Positions 44,646 to 53,803 of a DNA stretch of 64,000 nucleotides are shown here, in pieces. Source of the stretch: Lentilactobacillus parakefiri (GTDB taxonomy: Bacteria; Bacillota; Bacilli; Lactobacillales; Lactobacillaceae); the NCBI RefSeq assembly GCF_002157585.1, contig NZ_BDGB01000072.1, positions 1 to 64,000 of the forward strand, given 5' to 3'. Below the pieces are notes generated by a model. It was given only the letters and a program-made list of their open reading frames with translations. It did not search any database and was not told the DNA's origin. Positions within the stretch are counted from its first letter, which is position 1, and each line of letters starts with the position of its first letter. Both the position numbers and the translations under genes were made by a program.

Positions 44646-45986
44646 TTATTCAGAAATGAGGCCCTTAAACAACCCATAAACAAAGTCATTTGGATCAAAG
44701 GGCTTCAAGTCGCCAACCTGCTCACCTAAACCAACGTACTTGACCGGCAGATGCAATTCACTGCGGATTGCAAGGACGATTCCACCGCGAGCCGTGCCAT
44801 CGAGCTTAGTCAAGACTATTCCGGAAACGTCAGTGGTTTCCTTAAACATTTTGGCTTGAGTCATGGCATTTTGACCGGTAGTAGCATCAAGAACCAGTAA
44901 AACTTCGTGTGGTGCTTCAGGAATCTCACGCGTCAGAATTTTCTTCATCTTGCTCAATTCATTCATGAGGTTAACCTTATTCTGCAGACGGCCAGCGGTA
45001 TCGACCATCAAAATGTCATAGTCGTCTTTACGGGCTTTGACAACCGCATCGTAAACCACAGAGGCTGGATCGCTTTTAGCCTTGCCTTTGACAATGTTCA
45101 CGCCATCACGTTCTGCCCAAACATTTAGCTGTTCAATCGCACCGGCTCTAAAGGTATCGGCAGCAGCTAAAACGACCTTCTTACCCTGATCTTTGTACAT
45201 TTTGGCCATCTTACCGATGGTGGTTGTCTTACCGACCCCATTGACGCCGACAAACATGATAACCGTCGGGCCGGATTTCGCCATGTTGATAGCTGAATTT
45301 TCACCATTGCCGGCCTGATCGTACATGTCAATCAACTTTTTGACGATCACGTTTTGAACATCTTTGGTTTTTTTGGCATTTTGCAGTTTGACTTCATCAC
45401 GCAGTTCATCGGCAATCCGCATCGAAGTTTCAAACCCGACATCTGATTCAATCAGCATATCTTCCAGGTCATCAAAAAACGATTCATCAACATGGCGGAA
45501 GTTGGCTAAGAGTGCATTCAGTTTTTGACCAAACGAGGATCGTGACTTTTCCAATCCTTTTTCGTATTTTTCAGTGTTTGAGTCTTCTGTTGCTTCCGCT
45601 GGAGCTTTACTTTCAGCTGATTTTTCCGGTTCTGTTGGCGCCTCAGAGGTTTCAGCCGAAGCTTGTTGCTCCGCCAACGGATTGGATTCACTTACAGCTG
45701 GTGCTGGTTGTTGAGCATCAGTTTGATTTGTGGTCTGGTTATCATTTTGCTTCTCTGGTTGACGGACCGGTTGTTCATCTACTGACTGGTCAGCTGGTTC
45801 ATCAACTGGCCTTTCGGTGGCTTTTGCCGTCTCTTCAGCATCCACGGTTGTTTGATTTGAACTGGCCGTGCTTTGGTCGTCTTTGACGGGTGCTTCTTGT
45901 TTAGAGTCGATTTGTTCAGTGGATTCAGCTGTTTTTTTTTCGTCGTCTTTTTTGGAACGGCGTTTAAAGATATCAAAAAGTCCCAA
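44646..45986 (-). CDS. ftsY: Signal recognition particle receptor FtsY
   Basis: A 446-residue SRP receptor GTPase. The first roughly 140 residues are an acidic, Gln/Glu/Thr-rich A domain with a basic amphipathic start (GLFDIFKRRSKK) suited to membrane contact. The NG domain shows GVNGVGKTTTIGKMA near 253, DTAGRLQNK near 334 and TKLDGTARGG near 398. The start is TTG at 45986, directly after the smc stop, with GGAGGTGAG upstream. Part of rnc-smc-ftsY. Confidence 0.96.
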   Translation of the reverse strand: MGLFDIFKRRSKKDDEKKTAESTEQIDSKQEAPVKDDQSTASSNQTTVDAEETAKATERPVDEPADQSVDEQPVRQPEKQNDNQTTNQTDAQQPAPAVSESNPLAEQQASAETSEAPTEPEKSAESKAPAEATEDSNTEKYEKGLEKSRSSFGQKLNALLANFRHVDESFFDDLEDMLIESDVGFETSMRIADELRDEVKLQNAKKTKDVQNVIVKKLIDMYDQAGNGENSAINMAKSGPTVIMFVGVNGVGKTTTIGKMAKMYKDQGKKVVLAAADTFRAGAIEQLNVWAERDGVNIVKGKAKSDPASVVYDAVVKARKDDYDILMVDTAGRLQNKVNLMNELSKMKKILTREIPEAPHEVLLVLDATTGQNAMTQAKMFKETTDVSGIVLTKLDGTARGGIVLAIRSELHLPVKYVGLGEQVGDLKPFDPNDFVYGLFKGLISE

Positions 45987-48900
45987 TTAACTCACCTCCG
46001 CTTTTAAATGATCTAAATTAACAGTGACAACTTTTGAAACGCCGGATTCCTGCATGGTAACACCATACAGTTGATCGGCGTAAATCATGGTTTCCTTTCG
46101 GTGGGTAATGACCACAAATTGGGTCTCATCACCGAACCGTTTGAGGTATTTGGCAAAGCGATCGGCATTAAATGAATCAAGGGCTGCCTCTGCTTCATCC
46201 AAGATGCAAAATGGTACCGGTCGAACCTTGATGATCGCAAACAACAGCGTGATCGCCGTTAAGGCTTTTTCGCCACCTGACAGCAGATTTAAGTTGCGAT
46301 AGTTCTTGCCAGGTGGTTTGACCATAATCTCAATTCCAGTATCCAACATGTCATCGGGATTGGTCAAGACCAGCTTGGCTTCTCCGCCACCAAACATGTC
46401 AACGAAGACTTTTGAAAAGGCTTGGCTGACTTGCTTGAATGCCTTGGCAAATTTAGTGGTAATGGTATCATCCATATCGCGCATGGTTGCCGTTAAATGG
46501 TCCTTGGCTTCCAAAAGGTCTTGTTTTTGACTGGTCAAAAATTCAAACCGTTTGGAAACTTCCTTGAAGGCTTGAATTGCCCCGATATTTACCGGGCCAA
46601 TTTCGTCAATGCCAGTTCGCAGCATTTTAATTTGACGGACAACTTGCTTTTCGTCCCAGTTCCAATCCGGGTTAGCCAAATCGGTTTGCTCAATCTGATA
46701 AGTTGTTTCAAGCGTGGAAAAATTAGTTTCCAAATTCTGGCGGTTCTTAGTGGCGGCTGCTTGCTGACTGGTCAGCTCATACTTGGCATTGTTTAAATTG
46801 ATCTGCTCATCTTGAATCTTTTGGTTTAACTGATCCAGGTGATCTTGTGCCGACTCGACGGTGGCTTTTAATTGACTCTGGGTTGCGTTAAGGGCACGCT
46901 GATTATCAACGGCTGCATGAATTTGCTTGTTCAATGTCCCAGCGTCAACTTGTGCGCTGAGTTCGGAAGCTAAATGGTCTTGCTGTTTAAGCAGTTGAAC
47001 CCGATTTTGCTGATGCGCAGCAATTTGTTTATTGATGGCAGCTTGATCAACTTGGAGCTGGGTCATTTTTTGCTGTTCAATGACAATGGCTTCTCGCAAA
47101 GTTTGCTTTTCAGTAGCAAACTTTTGGGCAGACTGTTTCACGTTTGCCAGTTGAACCCGTTTGTGATCCAGGTCATCGTTGACTGCCTGTACTTGTTTGT
47201 CAATGGCTGCTTGGCGATCGACGAGCTGGGACTTGTCGTCTGCTTGATTAGCCTGGGCCGAATTCTTCAGCGCAAGTTTGAGGGTTGCCAGTTCACGCTG
47301 CTTCTCCTCAACCGTATTTTGCAGTGACTGACATTGATTCTCCAAAGCATCTATTTGCTGACGAATTTGAAAAACTTTTTGTTGGCCGCGTTCATGTGAG
47401 GCAGTGATCTTTTCAAGTTCAACTTTAGCGGATTGAAGTCGGTGTTCATTCTCGGCTAATTTTTGGTCCATTTGGGCAGTCGATTGATTTAAAGATTCCA
47501 ACTCGGCCTTTTGGATCAAAACGCCTTGATTGTCATTACGACTGGCACCACCGGTCAAAGATCCGCCAGCATTGACGACCTGCCCATCCAAAGTGACAAT
47601 CCGGGTTCGATGATTGATTTGCTTAGAAATATTAATGGCATGATCGAGTGTGTCCGCAATAATGGTCGTCCCCAAAAGGAAGCCTTTAATCTGAGCGAGA
47701 TTATCTGGCATGGACACCAAATCAGCTGCCACCCCAATGAATCCGTCAATTCCCTGTGATTCATGGATAATTGTCTGACTTAGCTGACGACTCTTAATGG
47801 TTGAAATTGGCAACAATGTCACCCGACCAAGTCGTTCTTTTGTCAGCAAGTGAATGGCTGAAGAGGCTGCGCGATTGTCTTCGACGATGATATGTTGCGT
47901 CTGAGCGCCTAAAGCGGTTTCGATGGCCTTGACATAACGTTTTTCAATCGTTAAATAGTCGCTCACCGGCCCCAATATACCGGGCAGCTGGTTTTTCCGT
48001 TTCAAAAGATTAGCCACTCCGCGATAAAAGCCGCGGTAGGAATCATGGAGATTCTTCAGGGATTCTGCTTTGGCTTTGGCCTGTTCAGCAATTTTCAGCG
48101 CAGCCAGCCAATTGGCTTGGGAACTGTCAACGGCTTGCTTACGAGTATTCATTAAGTTGGTTAAATCAGCCAACTGCTCAGAGACTTCCTGCAAGTTTGA
48201 TTGACCCTTCGTGAAGGCAGCCTGCTTTTGTGCCAATTCTATTCGGAGCTTACCAAGCGCTTCACTTGATTTGTTTATCCGTTCCTGCTGTGATCCTAAC
48301 TGCTGCTCAAACTGCTTTTCATCGTGACTCTTCATGGTGATTTGATTTTTTATGTCGGTTTTTTGCTGCAATAAATCGACATATTGATTCCGCAACTGAT
48401 CGATTTCAGATTCAATGACCGACACACTGTTAGCCTTTTGGGCCTCAGAAAGTTTGTCGAAATCGGCTTGTTTGGCGGCAATTTTAGCTGATAACCGCTT
48501 ACCGGCATCTACCGATTGAGTGAGTTTGACCTGAAAATCATCAATTTGCTTGTCAGTCAGTTTAATTTGCTCAGTGATTCGTTTTAAATCGGCATCCTTA
48601 AAGGACTTCTCCTGAGTGGATAATTGATGTTGACTCTTCAGCGATTGGATTCGTTCAGTAGCGCCCAAAATTTGTTCGTTGATGTGATCAATTTTCGCCC
48701 GGTTTTGAGTCAACTTAGCCTTCAATTTATCGCGGTCGTTTTCGTCTCGGCGGACTTGGGTGTAAATTTTGTTCACCAAGTCAGACTTTTCGGCAACCGT
48801 TTGTTTCAGCTGGTCACTCGCTGCCATCAACTTCTTGGTTGCCAGAATCAACTGCTGTTTTTCAAATTGATCCAAGCGCTTTTTTTGATCAAGATAATCG

Positions 48901-49544
48901 GTTGCCAAACTACTCTGTTCTTCAAGGGGCGCCATTTGACTTTGAAGTTCTGAAATAATGTCCTCAACTCGATTAAGATTATCAGTGGTTTGATCAATTT
49001 CTTTTTGAGCAGTCGTCTTATGCTGTTTGTACTTATACACGCCGGCGACGTTTTCAATAATTGATCGTCGATCCTCGGGTTTACTATTGAATATTTGTTC
49101 AACATTCCCCTGAGAAATGATCGACAGCGACCCTTGCCCAATGCCGGTATCCAAAAACAAATCAGTGATGTCCTTGAGTCGACATTGCTTTTCGTTCAAG
49201 TAATAGGAACTATCGCCATTTCGGAAAAGTTTCCGGGAAAGCTTGAGCGTGTCGAAGGGTGTCTTAATGAAGTGGTCGGAATTATCTAAGGTTAAGGTCA
49301 CTGAGGCCATGCCTAAAGACCGTCGATCAGCAGAGCCTGAAAAAATGACATCAGGCATCCGCGATCCACGGAGATTTTTGGCAGATTGTTCCCCCATCAC
49401 CCAACGAATGGATTCGGCAATATTACTCTTGCCGCTGCCGTTGGGTCCCACAATGCCGGTCATGCCGCCCGGAAAGTGGATTAAGGTTTTGTCGGCAAAT
49501 GATTTAAAACCGATAATTTCAATGGATTTAAGTTGCACACTCAT
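45987..49544 (-). CDS. smc: Chromosome segregation ATPase SMC
   Basis: An 1185-residue condensin subunit. Walker A GPNGSGKSN is near 32-40; coiled coils run about 170-500 and 680-1010; the hinge is about 515-660 with GG-x-LTGG near 650; the signature LSGGEKALTA and Walker B FCILDEAEAALD lie near 1090-1120. Full length for the family. It follows rnc after eight bp, and ftsY starts directly at its stop. Confidence 0.97.
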   Translation of the reverse strand: MSVQLKSIEIIGFKSFADKTLIHFPGGMTGIVGPNGSGKSNIAESIRWVMGEQSAKNLRGSRMPDVIFSGSADRRSLGMASVTLTLDNSDHFIKTPFDTLKLSRKLFRNGDSSYYLNEKQCRLKDITDLFLDTGIGQGSLSIISQGNVEQIFNSKPEDRRSIIENVAGVYKYKQHKTTAQKEIDQTTDNLNRVEDIISELQSQMAPLEEQSSLATDYLDQKKRLDQFEKQQLILATKKLMAASDQLKQTVAEKSDLVNKIYTQVRRDENDRDKLKAKLTQNRAKIDHINEQILGATERIQSLKSQHQLSTQEKSFKDADLKRITEQIKLTDKQIDDFQVKLTQSVDAGKRLSAKIAAKQADFDKLSEAQKANSVSVIESEIDQLRNQYVDLLQQKTDIKNQITMKSHDEKQFEQQLGSQQERINKSSEALGKLRIELAQKQAAFTKGQSNLQEVSEQLADLTNLMNTRKQAVDSSQANWLAALKIAEQAKAKAESLKNLHDSYRGFYRGVANLLKRKNQLPGILGPVSDYLTIEKRYVKAIETALGAQTQHIIVEDNRAASSAIHLLTKERLGRVTLLPISTIKSRQLSQTIIHESQGIDGFIGVAADLVSMPDNLAQIKGFLLGTTIIADTLDHAINISKQINHRTRIVTLDGQVVNAGGSLTGGASRNDNQGVLIQKAELESLNQSTAQMDQKLAENEHRLQSAKVELEKITASHERGQQKVFQIRQQIDALENQCQSLQNTVEEKQRELATLKLALKNSAQANQADDKSQLVDRQAAIDKQVQAVNDDLDHKRVQLANVKQSAQKFATEKQTLREAIVIEQQKMTQLQVDQAAINKQIAAHQQNRVQLLKQQDHLASELSAQVDAGTLNKQIHAAVDNQRALNATQSQLKATVESAQDHLDQLNQKIQDEQINLNNAKYELTSQQAAATKNRQNLETNFSTLETTYQIEQTDLANPDWNWDEKQVVRQIKMLRTGIDEIGPVNIGAIQAFKEVSKRFEFLTSQKQDLLEAKDHLTATMRDMDDTITTKFAKAFKQVSQAFSKVFVDMFGGGEAKLVLTNPDDMLDTGIEIMVKPPGKNYRNLNLLSGGEKALTAITLLFAIIKVRPVPFCILDEAEAALDSFNADRFAKYLKRFGDETQFVVITHRKETMIYADQLYGVTMQESGVSKVVTVNLDHLKAEVS

Positions 49545-49552
49545 TCTCCAGT

Positions 49553-50263
49553 CTAAACTAGATTATCGCCCTCAGTGTCAAACTGCTCAAGCGCTTGTTG
49601 GGCGGCTTTTTGCTCCGCAGCTTTCTTTGAATGACCAATACCTACGCCATAAAGTTTGCTATCAATTGAAACGTTGACTTTAAAAGAACGATCGTTATCC
49701 GGACCGTACTCATCCACTAATTCATAATCAATGGCAACCGGCCCATCAGCTTGTGCGAGTTCCTGCAGCTCAGTCTTATGATCGAAGAATTCAGCAAACA
49801 TCCCCTCATCAAGCTTTGGGAAAATAACTTTAGTCACGAAGCGTGTGACCTCGGCCTGCCCTTGGTCCAAATATAGACAGCCGACAAATGATTCAAAAAT
49901 ATCACATAAAAGGGAGTCCCGATCACGAGCACCGGCCTTTTCTTCGCCCTTACCCAAACGAATATACTGATTAAAATGACATTCTCTGGCAAAGGTGCTG
50001 AAACTTTGCTCATTTACCATCGCTGCTCGAAGCCGTGTAAGCCGTCCTTGAGGCATCTTTGGATAACGTTTGAAAATGTAGTCAGAAACGATCAGCTGTA
50101 AAACTGCGTCGCCCAAAAACTCCAAGCGTTCATAGAATTTCAAACCTTCACCGCGATGTTCATTGACGTAAGACGCTTGTGTGAACGCTTCATCCAATAA
50201 ATCCTGATCATCAATATGAATGCCAAAATCCTGTTTTAGCATCTCATTTAAACCCTTTATCAA
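49553..50263 (-). CDS. rnc: Ribonuclease III
   Basis: A 236-residue double-strand-specific endonuclease processing rRNA and regulatory RNAs. The signature ERLEFLGDAVLQL is near 45-57, the second acidic cluster DIFESFVGCLYLD is near 120, and a dsRNA-binding domain (GIGHSKKAAEQKAAQQAL) ends the protein. The start is TTG at 50263 eight bases after GGAGGT. Confidence 0.96.
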   Translation of the reverse strand: MIKGLNEMLKQDFGIHIDDQDLLDEAFTQASYVNEHRGEGLKFYERLEFLGDAVLQLIVSDYIFKRYPKMPQGRLTRLRAAMVNEQSFSTFARECHFNQYIRLGKGEEKAGARDRDSLLCDIFESFVGCLYLDQGQAEVTRFVTKVIFPKLDEGMFAEFFDHKTELQELAQADGPVAIDYELVDEYGPDNDRSFKVNVSIDSKLYGVGIGHSKKAAEQKAAQQALEQFDTEGDNLV

Positions 50264-50296
50264 TCTTTTACCTCCAAATAAAATCCAGATAACAGT

Positions 50297-50335
50297 AAAA
50301 AATTGAAATTATATCAAACTTGAAATAATTTCAAT
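50297..50335 (-). terminator. Terminator of acpP
   Basis: Perfect 11-bp arms ATTGAAATTAT / ATAATTTCAAT and five T on the minus strand. AU-rich, so perhaps leaky. Confidence 0.7.
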
Positions 50336-50350
50336 TTACGATCACTTTTA

Positions 50351-50593
50351 TTATTTTTGATGAGCCATGACAAAATCAACAGCCTCATTAATGGTATTCA
50401 GCTTCTCAGCATCCTCATCGGAAATTTCCGCATTAAAAGTATCTTCCATATCCAACACAAATTCAACGAAATCAATTGAATCAGCATCAAGATCGTTTTT
50501 AAAATTCAAGTCACCGGTAATTTTACTTCGGTCGACATCAAATTGGTCAGCCACTAAATCGGCAATTTTGTTAAACACTTCATCTTTGTCCAT
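50351..50593 (-). CDS. acpP: Acyl carrier protein
   Basis: An 80-residue carrier with the phosphopantetheine Ser in DADSIDFVEF (the usual DSLD reads DSID). It carries growing acyl chains and supplies PlsX, encoded just upstream. ATG 50593 is preferred; a GTG four codons upstream overlaps the GGTG ribosome binding site. Some lactobacilli have a second acp in the fab cluster; this is the copy linked to plsX and rnc. Confidence 0.95.
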   Translation of the reverse strand: MDKDEVFNKIADLVADQFDVDRSKITGDLNFKNDLDADSIDFVEFVLDMEDTFNAEISDEDAEKLNTINEAVDFVMAHQK

Positions 50594-50645
50594 TTTGATA
50601 AACACCTATTTCATAAAATTAATTTGCTAATGATTATTATATCAA

Positions 50646-51689
50646 CTATTTACTGCTTTTGATACTATCTTTTATTTGCTGCAGCTCATCAGTGTGATCA
50701 GTGACGTATTGATTCAAATCAGGAATCATATTAGAAGAAATGATCTGTCGAATTTGACCAATCGTGTTCTTGACGGTGTTAGCCTTACTGCTGCCGTGCG
50801 TTTTGACAACCGGTGCCTTCACACCCAGTAAAACGGCGCCACCGTATTGTGAATAATCCATTGAACCGCCGACTTTGTGGAAAGCGTCTTTTAACATCAA
50901 AGCCCCAAACTTCGCTTTGGTGCCACTGTCCATGATGGTTGTCTTGATGAGGTCAAGCATCGATAAAGCGGTTCCCTCAATACTCTTTAACACAGCGTTT
51001 CCGGTAAACCCGTCAGTCACAACCACATCCGCTGCACCGTTAAGCAATTCACGAGATTCAACGTTCCCGACAAAATTGATGTCCTTATCAGCTGCCAGCA
51101 GGTCATGGACTTTACGGTGATTCATATCGCCCTTATCCGCTTCGGTACCATTGTTCAACAGGCTAATCCGTGGATTTTTAACTTGGTTAACGTTTTGAGC
51201 ATAGTACTTTCCCATCAAGGCATACTGATAAATATTTAATACCTTCGTGTCAGCATTTGCACCAACGTCAATCATCACAAACTTATCTTGATTCTTGACG
51301 CCGATGACCGGCAGCGTGGTGGTCAACCCAGGACGATCAATGCCTTTGATTCTGCCGACGATAAATAAACCGGCAGCTAAAATGGCCCCCGTATTTCCTG
51401 CAGAGAAGAATGCGTCGGCACGGCCTTCTTTGACGGCAGTTGCCGCCAAAACGATACTGGATTGTTTCTTAGTCCGAACCGCCTTGACTGGTTCGTCGCC
51501 CATTTCGATGACTTCATCAGCTTGGACAATCTGGATCCGATCGTCATTTTTGAGATATTTATTGATTTGGTCGGTTTGACCAAATAGTTGAAAGTCAACA
51601 TCGGAATAAGCATCCCGTGCCAATTCAATACCTTCAACAACTTCTTTTGGGGCGTAATCGCCACCCATGGCGTCCACTGCAATTTTCAT
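50646..51689 (-). CDS. plsX: Phosphate acyltransferase PlsX
   Basis: A 347-residue enzyme that converts acyl-ACP to acyl-phosphate, the substrate of PlsY at 35.4 kb. The family start MKIAVDAMGGDYAPKEVV is present; GAGGAG before ATG 51689 rules out the longer frame. Order recG-plsX-acpP-rnc-smc-ftsY is conserved. Confidence 0.96.
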   Translation of the reverse strand: MKIAVDAMGGDYAPKEVVEGIELARDAYSDVDFQLFGQTDQINKYLKNDDRIQIVQADEVIEMGDEPVKAVRTKKQSSIVLAATAVKEGRADAFFSAGNTGAILAAGLFIVGRIKGIDRPGLTTTLPVIGVKNQDKFVMIDVGANADTKVLNIYQYALMGKYYAQNVNQVKNPRISLLNNGTEADKGDMNHRKVHDLLAADKDINFVGNVESRELLNGAADVVVTDGFTGNAVLKSIEGTALSMLDLIKTTIMDSGTKAKFGALMLKDAFHKVGGSMDYSQYGGAVLLGVKAPVVKTHGSSKANTVKNTIGQIRQIISSNMIPDLNQYVTDHTDELQQIKDSIKSSK

Positions 51690-51702
51690 ATTTAACTCCT
51701 CT

Positions 51703-53733
51703 TTAATCAGTCGTAATGGTTTCATTATATTTTAAATACTGTGATAATTGTACATTTTCTGGCTTTTTCTGCCAGTCTTGGTGAATCGTCAAAGTTTGGG
51801 CCTCCTGATTGGCAACTTGTAAAATGTTCAAGTCGCCAACCGGATCAGCTACTTTAAAATCTGGCATCCCGGATTGCTTACTGCCAGTGATGTCACCTTG
51901 ACCGCGTAATTCCAAATCCTTTTGGGACAGGAAAAAGCCGTCGGTACTGCTGGCAATCGCGGTCATTCTTTTTTTGCCAAGCTCATTTTTAGGATCGGCA
52001 ATTAAAATACAGTAGGACTGTGTGTCGCCACGGCCAACCCTGCCGCGAAGCTGGTGAAGCTGTGCCAAGCCAAAGTGGTCGGCATCAAATATCAGCATCG
52101 TATTAGCATTGGTGACGTCCACACCAACCTCGATCACGGTTGTCGCCACGAGAACTTGAAATTGGTTACTTTTAAAGTCGGCCATGGCAGTATCCTTTTC
52201 TTCATCAGACATTCGGCCATGTAAGAGACCAACTGAATATTGCGGTTCAAAAATCGCTTTGAAACGGTCAAATATTGCCATCGCATTCTTCATGTCAACA
52301 GCTTCGGATTCTTCAATCAGCGGCGTGACGACATAGACTTGATTGCCGAAATCGAGCTGCTTTTTGACAAACCGAATCGCACTGTCGGTTTTCGCTGACG
52401 TAATCCAAGTCGTCTTAATCGGCTTTCTGCCCTTTGGTAGTTCATCGATCACGGAGACATCCATATCGCCATACATAGTGATTGCCAACGTTCGCGGAAT
52501 TGGCGTGGCGGTCATCGCCAGCATGTTGGTACTGTTTCCCTTCAACCGCAGAGCTTGTCGCTGGTTGACACCGAATCGATGCTGTTCGTCAATCACTGCC
52601 AAGCCAAGATCGTGATAATCGACTTGATCCTGGAATAAGGCGTGAGTGCCGACAATCAGGTTCACTTCACCATCGGCAATTCGCGGCAGCATGGCCTTAC
52701 GGGCCAGCCCTGTCGTTGCCCCGGTCAATAAGGCGATATTCACATCGAATTTTTCGAATAGCTTGGCAAACGTGTTAGCATGCTGTTCGGCTAAAATTTC
52801 AGTTGGTGCCATAATGGCGGCCTGCTTGCCAGCACTGATTGCCGCTAAAATGGCGATTGCGGCAACAACCGTCTTACCACTGCCAACATCGCCTTGAAGC
52901 AATCGATTCATTTCAAGTGGTTCTTTCAGGTCAGTCAAAATTTCATTGACAACCTTATTTTGGGAATTGGTTAGTTTGAATTTTAATTGACCTGTAAACT
53001 GTTTAACCAGCTCGGCATCATAGGCAACTTTGGCTGCTGGATCCGGCTTTCGATGGCGCTGTTTTAAAATCTGGATTTTCATCGCAAATAAGAAAAACTC
53101 CATGAACTTAGCCGTCCGAAAGGCTTTTTGGGCTGCTAGGGGTGAGGTTGGAAAGTGAATATTTTGAATGGTATCGTGAAAGGACTCCAATCGATACTTA
53201 GTGCGAATTGGCTCGGGAATGACATCCACCAGCTGATTTTGGTATTCATCAAACCCAAGTCTAATCAATTGCTTAATGGTATTTTGTTTGACTTCTTTAT
53301 TGCTCGGATAAATGGAATCGTAAGTGTCGCTTTTTTCGCCGTTTAAGATTTTCATCCCCTGAATCTGGTTGCGACTGCGATCGAAGGTGCCAAAAATAAT
53401 CACTTGGGCTTCCAGCTCGAGCTGTTTTTTCAACCAAGGTTGATTAAAAAAAGTAACGTTGACGATCTCATCATTAATCTTGAGATGAAACCCGAGACGA
53501 CTTTTACGGCGACCAAAAAAACGAACGGTTGGTTCACTAATCACCGTACCTTTGACAGTGACTTTTTGGCCATCAACCGCGGTCCTTAAATCTTTTAGTG
53601 ATAAATCATCATATCGGCGGGGATAGTAAGTCAGTAAGTCATTAATGGTATTGATTCCAAGCTTATTGAGCGCGATAAGCCGCTTTTCGCCGACTCCTTT
53701 AAGAACCCCAACCGAATCGCTTAAACTGGCCAA
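51703..53733 (-). CDS. recG: ATP-dependent DNA helicase RecG
   Basis: A 676-residue helicase that remodels stalled forks and Holliday junctions. The N-terminal wedge/OB domain covers about 1-170. Helicase motifs: QGDVGSGKTVVA near 282, DEQHRFG (DEQH box) near 382, and the RGRVGRGDTQSYC motif VI near 560. The start is TTG at 53733 after GGAGGGG; the longer frame has no site. Confidence 0.95.
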   Translation of the reverse strand: MASLSDSVGVLKGVGEKRLIALNKLGINTINDLLTYYPRRYDDLSLKDLRTAVDGQKVTVKGTVISEPTVRFFGRRKSRLGFHLKINDEIVNVTFFNQPWLKKQLELEAQVIIFGTFDRSRNQIQGMKILNGEKSDTYDSIYPSNKEVKQNTIKQLIRLGFDEYQNQLVDVIPEPIRTKYRLESFHDTIQNIHFPTSPLAAQKAFRTAKFMEFFLFAMKIQILKQRHRKPDPAAKVAYDAELVKQFTGQLKFKLTNSQNKVVNEILTDLKEPLEMNRLLQGDVGSGKTVVAAIAILAAISAGKQAAIMAPTEILAEQHANTFAKLFEKFDVNIALLTGATTGLARKAMLPRIADGEVNLIVGTHALFQDQVDYHDLGLAVIDEQHRFGVNQRQALRLKGNSTNMLAMTATPIPRTLAITMYGDMDVSVIDELPKGRKPIKTTWITSAKTDSAIRFVKKQLDFGNQVYVVTPLIEESEAVDMKNAMAIFDRFKAIFEPQYSVGLLHGRMSDEEKDTAMADFKSNQFQVLVATTVIEVGVDVTNANTMLIFDADHFGLAQLHQLRGRVGRGDTQSYCILIADPKNELGKKRMTAIASSTDGFFLSQKDLELRGQGDITGSKQSGMPDFKVADPVGDLNILQVANQEAQTLTIHQDWQKKPENVQLSQYLKYNETITTD

Positions 53734-53803
53734 CCTGACCCCTCCTTTAACTGTGATATAAATAAAAGCTTGGCCAGTTTTGACCAAACTTTTACGAATT
53801 TGT